64,000 nucleotides of DNA from Legionella gresilensis (GCF_900639865.1 NZ_CAAAHX010000010.1:1-64000), one strand, 5' to 3'; counted from the stretch's first letter, positions 17,680 through 27,609 are shown. Notes: generated by a model from the sequence alone, not told the origin. Numbers and translations are program-made.

Positions 17680-18460
17680 ATTTCTGACAGAACAATTTTA
17701 AAAATTCTTCAATCGTTTGGGAGTTTGCTTGAGCATAGGTGGCTCTGCGACTGATAAAATTGCCAGTTAATTCTTGTAATTTTAGGGCCATTTCTGCAAA
17801 TTTAGCACAAACTGCTATTCCATTCACAATAACTGCACCGCCAACGGTTAGATTCTTTTGTTGGGCAAGTAAAAGCATCGGCAAGCCACCTGCCAAGATA
17901 ATAACTTCAACACCTTCTGCTACCATAGGCTTAATTTGTTCTAAGAAACTATTACGTAATTTTTCATAAACAGCTTTATTATTGAATGCTTGCTCAAAAT
18001 CATCCACTTGTGCATTGACTGCTTGAACCGAGAGAATTCGCCGCTCTAATCCATAGTAATTAATTTGATTTTCATGCCAAGGAATAAAAATAGGATTAAT
18101 AGTGGCTAATCCTATTGTACGGCCAATGCTACAGGCATAAAGCATGTTTGCCTCACCAAGTCCAATGACAGGTATATCTAAAATAGCTTTAATTTCATTG
18201 ATACCCGGCTCTTGAAAATGTCCAATTACAAAAGCATCAAAACCCTCCTTCTGTGCTTTAATCGCATTTTGAATAGTCTGTGCTGCGCAACGAAACTCAG
18301 TTAAAGGATGCAGATTTTTATCAGGCGGCGTCAATCCATATACTTCAAATTTAAATCCTTTATCTGCATAGGCGTCTAAAAAAGTTTGTAGGTGAGTTAA
18401 ATAATTTTTCTGTTCTTTGGGGTCAACAAAACTTTGATACCAAATCCGTTTATTATGCAA
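17678..18460 (-). CDS. Asp/Glu/hydantoin racemase-like protein lacking both catalytic cysteines
   Basis: This 260-residue protein has the layout of the Asp/Glu/hydantoin racemase family: KRIWYQSFVDP at the start, a first half ending in FDAFVIGHFQEPGI and a second half with VEVIILAGGLPML. In active racemases these strands end in cysteine (typically G-C-F-x-D/E-P-G and L-G-C-x-G). Here the positions are His and Gly, so classical two-cysteine racemisation is unlikely. The rest of the fold is intact (VIGLGEANMLYACSIGRTIGLAT), so it may be a lyase-type or binding member. It is upstream of the SDR gene on the same strand but separated by a terminator. Confidence 0.75.
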   Translation of the reverse strand: MHNKRIWYQSFVDPKEQKNYLTHLQTFLDAYADKGFKFEVYGLTPPDKNLHPLTEFRCAAQTIQNAIKAQKEGFDAFVIGHFQEPGINEIKAILDIPVIGLGEANMLYACSIGRTIGLATINPIFIPWHENQINYYGLERRILSVQAVNAQVDDFEQAFNNKAVYEKLRNSFLEQIKPMVAEGVEVIILAGGLPMLLLAQQKNLTVGGAVIVNGIAVCAKFAEMALKLQELTGNFISRRATYAQANSQTIEEFLKLFCQK

Positions 18461-18571
18461 AGTTGCTCCTAACTGGGTTATCTTGATAATAAGATAAATT
18501 ATAGCACTTTGTTAGAACTCATTTTTATTGTTTAAGAAAGTATACAGTGAGATTTATAATTTAAAGGTAAC

Positions 18572-18594
18572 GGTTCTAAAGAATATTTAGAACC
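18572..18594 (-). terminator. Hairpin after the ankyrin gene
   Basis: GGTTCTAAA pairs with TTTAGAACC around a 5-base loop, about 30 bases past the ankyrin stop codon. The following T-run on the minus strand is short. Confidence 0.5.
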
Positions 18595-18623
18595 ATTATC
18601 TTAGTAATTTTAACTTTAAATCT

Positions 18624-20114
18624 TTAATTATATTCTAGAGAGCTAACAGGTTCTGCTAGGGTCAGTTTATTATTATGTATCTTTTTTACCTGTTTTTGTA
18701 AATGACCTGCCTTTTCTTCTAATAACTTCAGACCATCAAATAATTTGGTGTAATCTTGATAATATTCTTGTGAAGGTAAGATTTTATGAGATAAAGCTCC
18801 TTGGACATTATTTGTAGCACCAACCATTTTTGAACATGTATTTTCTATTTTATAATCTTTAACGATTGTTTTTGTAATTTCCTTAACATCTTCCTGAGCA
18901 AAACATTGGTTTAATACTTCTATTGATTTTTTAATTGATTTTAGATAGGTCATAAACTCTGATAAATCTACCTTCATTGTCTGTTGAGTGGGCAAAGTGC
19001 ACTTAGAATTAAACATATTAATACAATTAGGCCCTGCTTCTTCTAATTGTGCAACGTAAGTACTTAATGCCTTAACTTCCTCTCTTAATTCTTCTAAGGT
19101 AATTGCTTTTCTAGTTTTCTCTGCAACTTGAGATTTATTGTTTGTTTGGAAGAAATAATTTCCTTTAAGCTTACCAAATCGCTCTTCTAAAGTAAGTTCT
19201 GGTTTGCTCGTGCTATGCGTTATAAAAGACGACGAGTAATTTCGGCTTGTCGTTTCATTTATTTTTTGTAGTTGAGGTTGAATAGTTACAGGAGTTACTT
19301 TAGTTGATTTAGCTTCTAAACTTGCAATAATTTGAGGAATCTGACGAGTTTTCGCTATATCTAACGGCGTATTACCAGTTATATCTCTTGCTAAACAATT
19401 TGCGCCAGCTTCAAGTAATAAATTTACAATTTCTACATAGCCAAAGTTAGCAGCAGCATGTAACGCAGAGAAGCCATTTTTTGCCCCAACTATATTCACA
19501 TTGGCCTTACGTGCAATTAGTTTTTTGACCATTTCTGTATTACCAATACAACAAAAATGAAACAAAGCTGTATGTTGTATTTTATCATCAATATTTCTAA
19601 TTGATGTTTCAATATCTGCACCCTTATTTAAGAGTTCCTCAGCCTGTTCCCAACTATATTCAAGGATTGCTTCCTTAAAATTCTTATTTAATAAATCACG
19701 ATATTCCTGCATATAAATTTTAATAGGATGGTTATCAGCTTTTTTAAAAGCAGCTGAAAATGCATTTTCAGAATTATGATTGCTTATAGTAGGGCTAGCG
19801 TTATGTTGTAACAAATAAATCATTTCAGAATAATGATTATTTGTAACGGCATTTAATAAGGGTGTGGAACCATTTGAAGTAGTAGAATTAATAGCTTGAG
19901 GACATTTAGCAATAAGCTTCTTTAAAATATCTAATTGCCCTTCATTTGCTGCCCAATGCAGTGGATTGCCAGTATAAACAGGATCAACTATCTCAGTCAT
20001 AGAAACATGCTTAAGAAGATTATCCAATAATGAATCTACAATAAGCACATTCCCTTCCTTAACTGCTTCAATAAATACACTAATTGATTTATTAATTTGA
20101 TCATCTAAACGCAC
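18624..20114 (-). CDS. Ankyrin repeat protein, probable effector
   Basis: This 496-residue protein has no signal peptide. Two ankyrin blocks are visible. The first (about 45-125) has NPLHWAANEGQLDILKKLI and STPLLNAVTNNHYSEMIYLL. The second (about 190-270) has HTALFHFCCIGNTEMVKKLI, then FSALHAAANFGYVEIVNLLLEAG and GNTPLDIA. The C-terminal half is helical with coiled-coil-like stretches (TRKAITLEELREEVKALSTY and EEKAGHLQKQVKKIHNN). Ankyrin plus coiled coil without an export signal is typical of Dot/Icm effectors; secretion is inferred. I chose GTG 20114 because AAGGGG lies seven bases upstream; a TTG 23 codons earlier has none. It is divergent from the gene at 20440. Confidence 0.82.
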   Translation of the reverse strand: MRLDDQINKSISVFIEAVKEGNVLIVDSLLDNLLKHVSMTEIVDPVYTGNPLHWAANEGQLDILKKLIAKCPQAINSTTSNGSTPLLNAVTNNHYSEMIYLLQHNASPTISNHNSENAFSAAFKKADNHPIKIYMQEYRDLLNKNFKEAILEYSWEQAEELLNKGADIETSIRNIDDKIQHTALFHFCCIGNTEMVKKLIARKANVNIVGAKNGFSALHAAANFGYVEIVNLLLEAGANCLARDITGNTPLDIAKTRQIPQIIASLEAKSTKVTPVTIQPQLQKINETTSRNYSSSFITHSTSKPELTLEERFGKLKGNYFFQTNNKSQVAEKTRKAITLEELREEVKALSTYVAQLEEAGPNCINMFNSKCTLPTQQTMKVDLSEFMTYLKSIKKSIEVLNQCFAQEDVKEITKTIVKDYKIENTCSKMVGATNNVQGALSHKILPSQEYYQDYTKLFDGLKLLEEKAGHLQKQVKKIHNNKLTLAEPVSSLEYN

Positions 20115-20439
20115 TACTGTTCCCCTTAATATATAGTTGAAATCAAATTGCACTGATTTTACACACTGGATTACTCGGGTCAATTAATTAATTAGGAGGA
20201 TTTTACAGTTTTGCCAACCATGGCATTAGAAAGCCCTACTAAGTTAAATAATTTCAAATAGTTTAAACTTTGACGGTACAGGTTATTTCCTTTTTTAATA
20301 AAGAACCTCCCTAATCAAAATTTACTTCAATAAACCAATATGTCTAGAATATTATCAAATTTTGATTATAATGGGCCTCAAAATCATAATTTATTTGGGT
20401 ATGTAGGGAAAAATCCTTAAAAAACGATTAGGTTACAAC
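20115..20439. other. Divergent promoter region between two effector-like genes
   Basis: These 325 AT-rich bases must carry promoters for the ankyrin gene (leftward) and the 628-residue gene (rightward). TTGATT...TATAAT-like boxes occur near 20361-20372 but cannot be separated confidently from background. No gene or repeat was seen. Confidence 0.4.
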
Positions 20440-22326
20440 ATGATTAATCAAGCAAACCTTAGCAAATATCACTTAAAGCAAGATCCTGAGCAGGATAAAA
20501 ATATCTGCGAGGTTTTCGCCAGTCAAATTATGCGGTTTATTGCTGAAAAAATTGGTGAAGATCCAAATATTATTGCTAATGTTTCTTATTTGCCTTTGTC
20601 CTCTGACGAGGGAATTTATATTGCTTCTGAATTATTCCAAGATTACCGAGATCTATACTTAGATGCCTATCTTGCTTATCAATTACCAGCTTATCAAGAC
20701 TTACGTAAAGCTGTTGGAGATAAATTCTACACTCTACCTGATCATAGGCCTCGTTATTTTGAGTATGATATCTGCATTGATACAATGACTGAGGCAGGAC
20801 GCTATAAAGACCTGATTCCTGGATTAGCAAAGCGTGGGATTGTTGATGATCCAGATACCCACTATAAAAATATTGGCGCTGCTCCCATAAGAAAATCAAT
20901 TGACCAAGAACTTATACCTATCTTTGAGAATGCGAATTACACCGGCTATTGCACAAAAAAAACGCTTCCCGAGAATTATTCTGCAGATGAAATTGAAAAA
21001 ATAAGAATTAATGATACAACTTATTATAAATTTAGATTAGTTAGGCAACCTGATATTGATGAGTATAGTGAGGCTTTTATCATCCATAATAAAAAGTATT
21101 ATTTAATACCTAATATAGGTAATACACGGGCTGTACAAATTGATTTTGGTGGGGCCCTAGGTGATTTCCGTTTATTTGGTCAGCGTAAATTTGATGAAAG
21201 AATTCATCTTAAAAGTTTTCATAATCTCTTTCGCTATCATCCCTCTTATAGTGGGCCTCCAGCTTATCATGATCAAATTTCTGACGCTCTTACCTATTCT
21301 GCTACTTACTTTTTTGAAACCTTAGCTCGCTACTCTATGATTAACAAAGATGAGTTGGCTGAATTTATTAACCAGCAAATCGACATAGCAATAGCTCAAT
21401 ATAAAAATCAACCACTAATTATTCTAAATTTTGCACATCGTATAGGCTTGAATAGTTCTGAAACTGACTTAACTAACCTCGATTTATTAAGTCACCAGAT
21501 TAAGCAATTTTTACAAGAAAATTTTATTAGTCGGCAAGAGCATGCCAAATTACTTTTCTTACGCCATTTTTGTCAACTAGATTATACTGCTCAGCTTACT
21601 TTAATGAATAGCTATAAAGATTCACATGAACAAAATGCAAAACTTAAACAAAAGTTAATTAGTGATTTTTTTCAAAACTTAAAAGGGACAAACCTGTTAT
21701 TTTTTACCGCTCTCGAAAGTATTCAGCAATTAAATCTGAGTAGTACCTATTACAATAAGAGCGATTTATTAAAACTTAAGCTTCTACTTCATCAACAACT
21801 TTGCAAAGCTTATCTTAAAGGCCATTTAGAGAATAAAGTGGCCGGAATTCAAAAAATTAGTGAACAAACGAATTATTTACTAACGGAATTTGTTAAAACT
21901 AAGTCCGCATTAAATAAATTATCTCTTAATGATTTACAAGGAGCGAATCAATTAATAAGACAATTTATAATTACCGCTAATCAATATAAACAAACCTGTG
22001 TAAAAGCAACAACTAACCAAAAAATTATCATGGCGGCCTGTACATTAGGTGGTGCTTTAGCAGGTGCCGTCTTAGGAGCAGCATTGGGCATCTTTGTTGG
22101 TGGCTTAATATTTGGGCCATTAACGACTATGGCAGGTACTGCACAAGGGATTACCATGGGTATTGCTTTAGGAGGAGCCATCATATCTCTTTTAGCGGGG
22201 GCAAGTGCTGCTAATAAGCTAACTCGTTATCACATGTTTAAATCTATGGATACATATACGAAAAACTTAAGTGATTCATTAACTTCTTCAATTTGCCCAG
22301 AATCACAAGCACCGTGTGTATGTTAA
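20440..22326 (+). CDS. Unrecognised 628-residue protein with C-terminal Gly-rich membrane hairpin and terminal CVC
   Basis: I do not recognise this protein. It lacks a signal peptide. The first 300 residues are mixed alpha/beta and contain VQIDFGGALGDFRLFGQ, which resembles the DFG strand of atypical kinases, but no catalytic loop was found upstream. Residues 300-520 are helical. At about 527-590 two long hydrophobic, glycine-rich segments (ACTLGGALAGAVLGAALGIF and QGITMGIALGGAIISLLAGA) would form a membrane hairpin with small-residue zippers. The protein ends PCVC; C-x-C is the geranylgeranylation signal of many Rab proteins, which may be coincidence. Internal membrane segments and solitary location suggest a translocated effector. 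Confidence 0.6.
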   Translation: MINQANLSKYHLKQDPEQDKNICEVFASQIMRFIAEKIGEDPNIIANVSYLPLSSDEGIYIASELFQDYRDLYLDAYLAYQLPAYQDLRKAVGDKFYTLPDHRPRYFEYDICIDTMTEAGRYKDLIPGLAKRGIVDDPDTHYKNIGAAPIRKSIDQELIPIFENANYTGYCTKKTLPENYSADEIEKIRINDTTYYKFRLVRQPDIDEYSEAFIIHNKKYYLIPNIGNTRAVQIDFGGALGDFRLFGQRKFDERIHLKSFHNLFRYHPSYSGPPAYHDQISDALTYSATYFFETLARYSMINKDELAEFINQQIDIAIAQYKNQPLIILNFAHRIGLNSSETDLTNLDLLSHQIKQFLQENFISRQEHAKLLFLRHFCQLDYTAQLTLMNSYKDSHEQNAKLKQKLISDFFQNLKGTNLLFFTALESIQQLNLSSTYYNKSDLLKLKLLLHQQLCKAYLKGHLENKVAGIQKISEQTNYLLTEFVKTKSALNKLSLNDLQGANQLIRQFIITANQYKQTCVKATTNQKIIMAACTLGGALAGAVLGAALGIFVGGLIFGPLTTMAGTAQGITMGIALGGAIISLLAGASAANKLTRYHMFKSMDTYTKNLSDSLTSSICPESQAPCVC

Positions 22327-22328
22327 TA

Positions 22329-22356
22329 AAGGCCTTTTATTATAATAAGAGGCCTT
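22329..22356. terminator. Bidirectional terminator between convergent genes
   Basis: AAGGCCTTTTATTA pairs with TAATAAGAGGCCTT (one G-T wobble), a 14-bp stem between the 628-residue gene (+) and prfC (-). Confidence 0.65.
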
Positions 22357-22365
22357 CTACTTTAC

Positions 22366-23946
22366 TTAGTGTTCTCTTGTTGATGAAAAATGAATTTTCG
22401 GATAACGCTCTTCAGCCATGGTTAAGTTAACTCGAGTAGGCGCTAAATATATTAACGCATCACTACCATCTAGTGCTAAATAATCATATGCTTTTGTGCG
22501 AAACTCTTGCATCGCTTTATCATCTTCTGAATAAACCCAGCGGGCACAAGACACACTCACTGATTCATAAACACAATCAACTTTATACTCATGATGAAGA
22601 CGATGCGCAACTACATCAAATTGCAATACACCTACTGCACCTAAAATCAATTGATTACTATTTAATGGTCTAAAGATTTGAGTGGCGCCTTCTTCAGATA
22701 GTTCAACCAATCCTTTTAATAATGCTTTACTTTTTAAAGGATCTTTTAAGCGTACCAAGCGAAACAATTCGGGAGCGAAATTGGGAATACCTGTAAATTT
22801 TAACACTTCGCCTTGGGTAAAGGTATCACCAATACGAATAGTGCCGTGATTATGTAACCCGATAATATCGCCTGCCATGGCCGTTTCAGCATGTGATCTA
22901 TCACCTGCCATAAAGGTTAATGCATTGGCAATTACAACTTCTTTTCCTAAACGTAAATGATTTAACTTCATGCCTCGCTTAAAGGTACCTGAGCAAATAC
23001 GTAAAAAGGCAATCCTGTCACGATGCTTAGGATCCATGTTCGCTTGAATTTTAAAAACAAATCCGCTAAAACTTGACTCGTCTGGGTTTACTTCTCGCTC
23101 CAAGGCTCGGCGAGGCCGCGGGCCTGGCGCGTGCATTGTAAAATCATCAAGCAATTCTTTAATACCAAAATTATTAATCGCTGATCCAAAATAAACTGGC
23201 GTTAACTTACCTGCTAGATAAGCATTTAAATTAAATTCATGCGAAGCGCCTTTAACCAATTCAATTTCGTCACGCAATTCTTGTGCAACATCACCGAGTA
23301 ATTGATCAAGCTCAGGACTATCCAAACCATCAATCTGAAGTGCTTCTTGTTTTTGGGCATTTTTTCCTGGCTGATAGAGATAAATTTTATCTTGGTAAAG
23401 ATGGTAAATTCCTTTAAAGCGTTTACCCATACCAACAGGCCAGGTGACAGGCGCGCATTGAATACCTAACACTTCCTCTACTTCATCAAGAAGAGAAATA
23501 GGCTCCCGCCCCTCTCGGTCTAATTTATTAATAAACGTCATAATAGGTGTATCACGCAAACGACATACTTCCATTAATTTAACCGTTCGATCTTCAACAC
23601 CTTTAGCGACGTCAATTACCATAAGCGCTGAATCAACTGCGGTTAAAGTCCGATAAGTGTCTTCTGAAAAGTCCTCATGACCGGGCGTATCAAGAAGGTT
23701 AATCACGTGTTTATTATGCACAAATTGCATCACTGAAGTTGTGATAGAAATTCCCCGTTCTTTTTCCATCTCCATCCAGTCAGATGTTGCATGCCTGTCA
23801 GCCTTGCGCCCTTTTACTGTGCCCGCCAACTGAATTGCACCACCAAACAACAATAATTTTTCTGTTACGGTGGTTTTACCAGCATCGGGGTGAGAGATAA
23901 TGGCAAACGTTCTTCTTTTAGTAAAATCCTCATAAAATTCGGACAT
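22366..23946 (-). CDS. prfC: Peptide chain release factor 3
   Basis: RF3 is the translational GTPase that removes RF1/RF2 from the ribosome after termination. Its length of 526 residues is normal. Visible motifs are the P-loop SHPDAGKTT (about 19-27), the switch region [26 protein letters not shown] and the guanine-specificity [10 protein letters not shown]. The start is ATG 23946 (MSEFYEDF), as in other RF3s, with TAAGG upstream; an in-frame ATG 17 codons earlier adds an unrelated hydrophobic leader. It stands alone. Confidence 0.97.
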   Translation of the reverse strand: MSEFYEDFTKRRTFAIISHPDAGKTTVTEKLLLFGGAIQLAGTVKGRKADRHATSDWMEMEKERGISITTSVMQFVHNKHVINLLDTPGHEDFSEDTYRTLTAVDSALMVIDVAKGVEDRTVKLMEVCRLRDTPIMTFINKLDREGREPISLLDEVEEVLGIQCAPVTWPVGMGKRFKGIYHLYQDKIYLYQPGKNAQKQEALQIDGLDSPELDQLLGDVAQELRDEIELVKGASHEFNLNAYLAGKLTPVYFGSAINNFGIKELLDDFTMHAPGPRPRRALEREVNPDESSFSGFVFKIQANMDPKHRDRIAFLRICSGTFKRGMKLNHLRLGKEVVIANALTFMAGDRSHAETAMAGDIIGLHNHGTIRIGDTFTQGEVLKFTGIPNFAPELFRLVRLKDPLKSKALLKGLVELSEEGATQIFRPLNSNQLILGAVGVLQFDVVAHRLHHEYKVDCVYESVSVSCARWVYSEDDKAMQEFRTKAYDYLALDGSDALIYLAPTRVNLTMAEERYPKIHFSSTREH

Positions 23947-24072
23947 ACAAAACCTTAGTTTAAAAAGCGATAATTTTAAGGGAAAGCGCTTAAACAAACA
24001 AACTTAAAGTGGACATTGTATCTTATTAATTTTCGATTATAATGAACAAAAATCATATTTTCATTCTATTCC

Positions 24073-25242
24073 TTGAACAAATTACTAAAAATATTGATTG
24101 GTTTCTTTATTTTCTTCGCTGCCCAGCCTACCTGGCCTGCTATCCGCTTTTTGGCTCTTTCAGATATTCATTATGGAGCGAATAATATCACCGGCAATGG
24201 ACATGATACAGGCGATATCTTATGGTCTTCTGCTTTAGAAAAGTTTAAAACGCTGCAGCAAGACGTCGATTTTATTCTGCTCCTTGGTGATTTACCTACT
24301 CATCATTTCCCTTTTTTCAGCAAGGTTGATAAAGCTCAATATGAAGCAAAAATATTTCATGATTTATTTATAACAGATAACACGCATAAACCCATTTACT
24401 ATGTTCCAGGTAACAATGACTCTCTTGCCGGTAATTATCAACCTTTTGCAAAACAAGGTAAATCACCTCTTAGTTATGCTTATGATTGGCAAGGCGCTTG
24501 TGCTTATTGTGATGGGTTAATGATAGATAAAACTGCCATGGAGAGTGGCGGATATTACGCAACATATGTCCTGCCAAAAAACAAAGACATAATACTTATT
24601 GTCTTAAACGCAACACAGTTTGCTAAGCTCCCTCTGTGGATTCCTTCTTATTTGAATCAAGACGATGATGCCGAGCAGCAACTAGAATGGCTAGCGACCC
24701 AATTAAAAAATCATCAAGCTAAACAATTATTAATTGCGATGCATGAAGAACCTGGTATAGATTATCGTAATAAAAAAGTTTGGAAAGATAAACCTTTAAC
24801 GCAATTTATTAAATTACTTAATAAATATCATAAAAATTATCAGCAAATTTCGTTATTAACATCGCATAGTCATTATGATGAATTACGTAAAATTACTCTA
24901 AAGAACGGGAAAGCTATTTATGCCTACTCAACCCCTTCTATAAGTCGACGTCACTATAATAATCCGGCCATGAAAATTTTTCATTTAAACGATGATTTAA
25001 TTCTACAAGATTTTACTACCTACTTTACCAATGACGAAGCAAGGTGGGGTGATGATCATTATTATGCCATTAATTCCCAAAATAATATTTTTAGCACTTG
25101 CAAAGATAGATCATTAGCCGCATGTCTAAACTCATTAAATACTGAAAAAATCTGTGAGTTAATGGAAGGGAAAGCTATTTATAGTACTAAAAATGAAGAT
25201 AAAAAAGGGTTTAATTGCCTAAAGAGTTATAACATAAATTAG
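24073..25242 (+). CDS. Secreted calcineurin-like phosphoesterase (acid sphingomyelinase-like)
   Basis: This 389-residue protein has a signal peptide (MNKLLKILIGFFIFFAAQPTWPA). All five metal-site motifs are present in order: SDIHYG (about 30), LLGDLPTHH, PGNNDS, AMHEEPG and SHSHYD. PGNNDS in place of GNHD, the PAIRFLALSDIH opening and the CAYCDG cysteines fit the acid sphingomyelinase-like phosphodiesterase group. It would hydrolyse phosphodiesters or phosphomonoesters in the periplasm or outside the cell. The start is a TTG without a recognisable ribosome site; it is preferred because the signal peptide begins there, and the nearby ATG (24042) is in another frame. Confidence 0.85.
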   Translation: MNKLLKILIGFFIFFAAQPTWPAIRFLALSDIHYGANNITGNGHDTGDILWSSALEKFKTLQQDVDFILLLGDLPTHHFPFFSKVDKAQYEAKIFHDLFITDNTHKPIYYVPGNNDSLAGNYQPFAKQGKSPLSYAYDWQGACAYCDGLMIDKTAMESGGYYATYVLPKNKDIILIVLNATQFAKLPLWIPSYLNQDDDAEQQLEWLATQLKNHQAKQLLIAMHEEPGIDYRNKKVWKDKPLTQFIKLLNKYHKNYQQISLLTSHSHYDELRKITLKNGKAIYAYSTPSISRRHYNNPAMKIFHLNDDLILQDFTTYFTNDEARWGDDHYYAINSQNNIFSTCKDRSLAACLNSLNTEKICELMEGKAIYSTKNEDKKGFNCLKSYNIN

Positions 25243-25598
25243 ATAAAACCGTTTTTTATCATTAGAGCTCTTATGTAACGTGTAGATTTTACTTTAGTGC
25301 AAGGCGCAAAGGTTTCAAAAGGCGGGATTATAGAAAGTAGAAGCTCTGCAAAAAATTTTGCAAAGCAACATTAAACTAAAAGTTGTAGTTACTCAAGTTA
25401 ATGGTTCAGTTAATTTTAAGAATTTGTCATTTCCGCGAAGGCGGAAATCCATCTTAACAACCGCACTGTGCTTGCAGAGATAGATTCCCGCCTACGCGGG
25501 AATGACATTGGCTTTAGAAAAACACATTTATTAACTATGCAACACAGCCCCACAGGAAGGACAGAGCTGTTCTTAAGTTGGCGTCATCACATGAACAG
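25243..25598. other. Gene-free region with two dispersed-repeat fragments
   Basis: No gene is visible. At about 25290-25335 a segment (GTGCAAGGCGCAAAGGTTTC and on) resembles part of the palindromic element at 39201-39343. At 25425-25506 lies a palindromic repeat described separately. The remainder is AT-rich sequence between the convergent phosphoesterase and DUF1080 genes. Confidence 0.5.
25425..25506. repeat. Palindromic repeat with TGTCATTYCCGCG ends
   Basis: The element begins TGTCATTTCCGCGAAGGCGG and ends CCGCCTACGCGGGAATGACA, which are near-perfect inverse complements. Each end is itself a hairpin (CCGCGAAGGCGG; CCCGCCTACGCGGG). The GC-rich palindromes in AT-rich surroundings mark a REP/MITE-like dispersed repeat of a type common in bacteria. 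Confidence 0.7.
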
Positions 25599-26279
25599 TT
25601 ACTCTTTAAGTGGTGTCACGCTTATTTCTTTAAAGTACACATGGCTATCTTTATTTAAAGCAGTATGATCATGATTTTGTATGCCTATGTAACCTACTTC
25701 AGGTCGAACTCCTCTATTTGGATCTGAATATAGCTTTTTCTCTGGCATAGATTGAGTAGAATGAAAATCATTTACTAACTGATCATTTAAGAAAATTTTT
25801 ACCTCATCATTTTTCATTATGATTTCAAAAGTATTCCACTGGCCAGGTGGATAGGAAGCAAGCTTTAATGGCTTTGCCATTGTATAGATAGCGCCCGTTC
25901 GATAATACTCATTATGAACTTCTTTTCCTTTGTCACAAATTTGTACTTCATAACCTTGATGTACAGCATCCCAAACATCCTTAGGTTTATCAGCAATACG
26001 AATAAAAATACCTGAATTAGCTTCTGGATAATCAACTTTATAAACTACTTTTAATTTGACATTACCAAACTTCTGTTTAGTGTACCAAAGCAATCCCATC
26101 CCACCTTCAGTGACTAATAAGTTATCTTTAACATGAAAAACCCCTTCACCAATGTGTTGCCAGCCAGAGAGGTCGTGATGATTGAATAGCTCAGTCTGTT
26201 GTTTAGCCATTAGTGGACCTGAAATAAGTAGAATTAAAATAGTTATAAATAAATTCACAATAATACATCCCTTACTCAA
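25599..26279 (-). CDS. Secreted DUF1080 (3-keto-disaccharide hydrolase-like) protein
   Basis: The protein has 226 residues with a signal peptide (cytoplasmic MSKGCIIVN, then a hydrophobic core ending PLMA). The mature part has the DUF1080 jelly-roll features: ELFNHHDLSGWQHIGEGVFHV at the start, LWYTKQKFGNVKLKVVYKV, EANSGIFIRI and VGYIGIQNHD near the end. The family includes glycosidases and 3-keto-disaccharide hydrolases. The substrate is unknown. It is transcribed alone between the phosphoesterase (convergent) and a decayed aminotransferase gene. Confidence 0.85.
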   Translation of the reverse strand: MSKGCIIVNLFITILILLISGPLMAKQQTELFNHHDLSGWQHIGEGVFHVKDNLLVTEGGMGLLWYTKQKFGNVKLKVVYKVDYPEANSGIFIRIADKPKDVWDAVHQGYEVQICDKGKEVHNEYYRTGAIYTMAKPLKLASYPPGQWNTFEIIMKNDEVKIFLNDQLVNDFHSTQSMPEKKLYSDPNRGVRPEVGYIGIQNHDHTALNKDSHVYFKEISVTPLKE

Positions 26280-26341
26280 ATAATCCTATTACAGATACTT
26301 TAACAAAATAGTAACAAATAATCTTTTAAAAATTATTTTGG

Positions 26342-27522
26342 CTACTTAGCTAATTTTTCCAGGGCTGCACAAAAGTTATTTATCTCTTCCTCTGTATTAT
26401 AATAATGAACAGAAGCTCTAATTAACTCCTTAATATTCCTGCTTTCTAAGTCTAGTCGTGCATATTCTTGTAAAGATATAGTGACATTGATATTTAATTG
26501 AGCTAAATGTTTTTTAATGGCTGGTGCAGAAAAATTTTCTAAGGTAAAAGTCACTAATCCACATTGATTTTCACCTAAGTCTTGTAATGTAAGCCCAGGT
26601 ATTAACAATAAGCGTTGACGTAATAAATTTGCTAAATATTTAATCCTAGACCAAATAACAGGCATACTTAAATTAAGTGTATATGCTATTGCTTTAGCTA
26701 GGCCAATTTTAGCAGCGATATTTTGCTCCCACGTTTCAAAACAGCGCACGTCCGCTCTTAATTGATAACTATTCATTGCTGTCCAAGTTGCTGAATGTAG
26801 ATCAATAAAAATGGGCTCACATTGCTTAAGCATTTTTTTGCGAACATATAAAAATCCAGTTCCCCGTGGACCACGTAAATATTTACGGCCTGTTGCACAG
26901 AGAAAGTCACAGCCAATGGCTTCTACATCGATAGGCAATTGGCCTACTGATTGGGTTGCATCTAGTAAATATGGAATATCCCTCTTGCGAGCAATTTTTC
27001 CTACTTCTACCACCGGATTCATCAAGCCACCTTGGGTTGGAATATGCGTTATTGCAATTAACTTAACATCCTTAGTTACTCTTCGTTTTAAATCATCTAT
27101 ATCAACCTGGCCATGCGCATCATTTTTTATAACTTCTATAATAATCCCAGAATTCTTAGCTCGTTGTAAAAGTGCTAAATAATTACTGGCATATTCACTT
27201 ATACTAGTTAAAACTCTATCGCCTTTTTTAAGGGCAAACTATGAAAAGCCACAGCCCATGCATGCGTAGCATTATCTATAAAAGCAATTTCATTAGCATA
27301 CTATTAATAAGCCTTGCAGCTAAAGTATAGAACGTCTCAATTTGATCGTTAACTTGTTCAGCTGCCTCATAACCACCTATTTTTGCTACTAAGTTAAGAT
27401 GAGAGTGTAAAGCATCAATGACAGGAAATAGGCATTAGAGCAGCGCCTGCATTATTGAAATGCAATACATGTTCACAACCTGGCGTATCCTGACGTAACT
27501 TATTGATAAGCTGTTGCTCCAT
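26342..27522 (-). pseudogene. Broken class-V aminotransferase (cysteine desulfurase-like)
   Basis: The intact C-terminal 227 residues (26342-27025) contain the PLP-lysine region CATGRKYLRGPRGTGFLYVR and YLLDATQSVGQLPIDVEAIGCDF. Further upstream the rest of the enzyme is readable only by changing frame. From ATG 27522 it reads [20 protein letters not shown] and reaches NNAGAALMP, then shifts. The next frame gives [20 protein letters not shown], then shifts again near 27300 (NEIAFIDNATHAWAVAF) and once more near 27240 (GDRVLTSISEYASNYLALLQ). At least three frameshifts make an intact enzyme implausible. It is a recent decay, since the protein sequence is still clear. Confidence 0.85.
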
Positions 27523-27609
27523 CTTAACTCCCAAAATTTAACTCTATTTGCTACAATTTATTGCGCCGATAATCTATTATTAATAAAGAAATTTCAACTG
27601 GTGAATGTT

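Noticed and set aside
20576-20899. Minus-strand 107-residue frame inside the 628-residue gene
   Set aside because: No ribosome site and no recognisable protein features; it overlaps a well-supported long gene.
24042-24120. An ATG start for the phosphoesterase at 24042
   Set aside because: It is in a different frame from the signal peptide and metal-site motifs and soon leaves the protein; TTG 24073 opens directly into the signal peptide.
25425-25506. Possible CRISPR-like repeat unit
   Set aside because: There is a single palindromic unit with no regularly spaced copies or spacers, and no cas genes are in the window.
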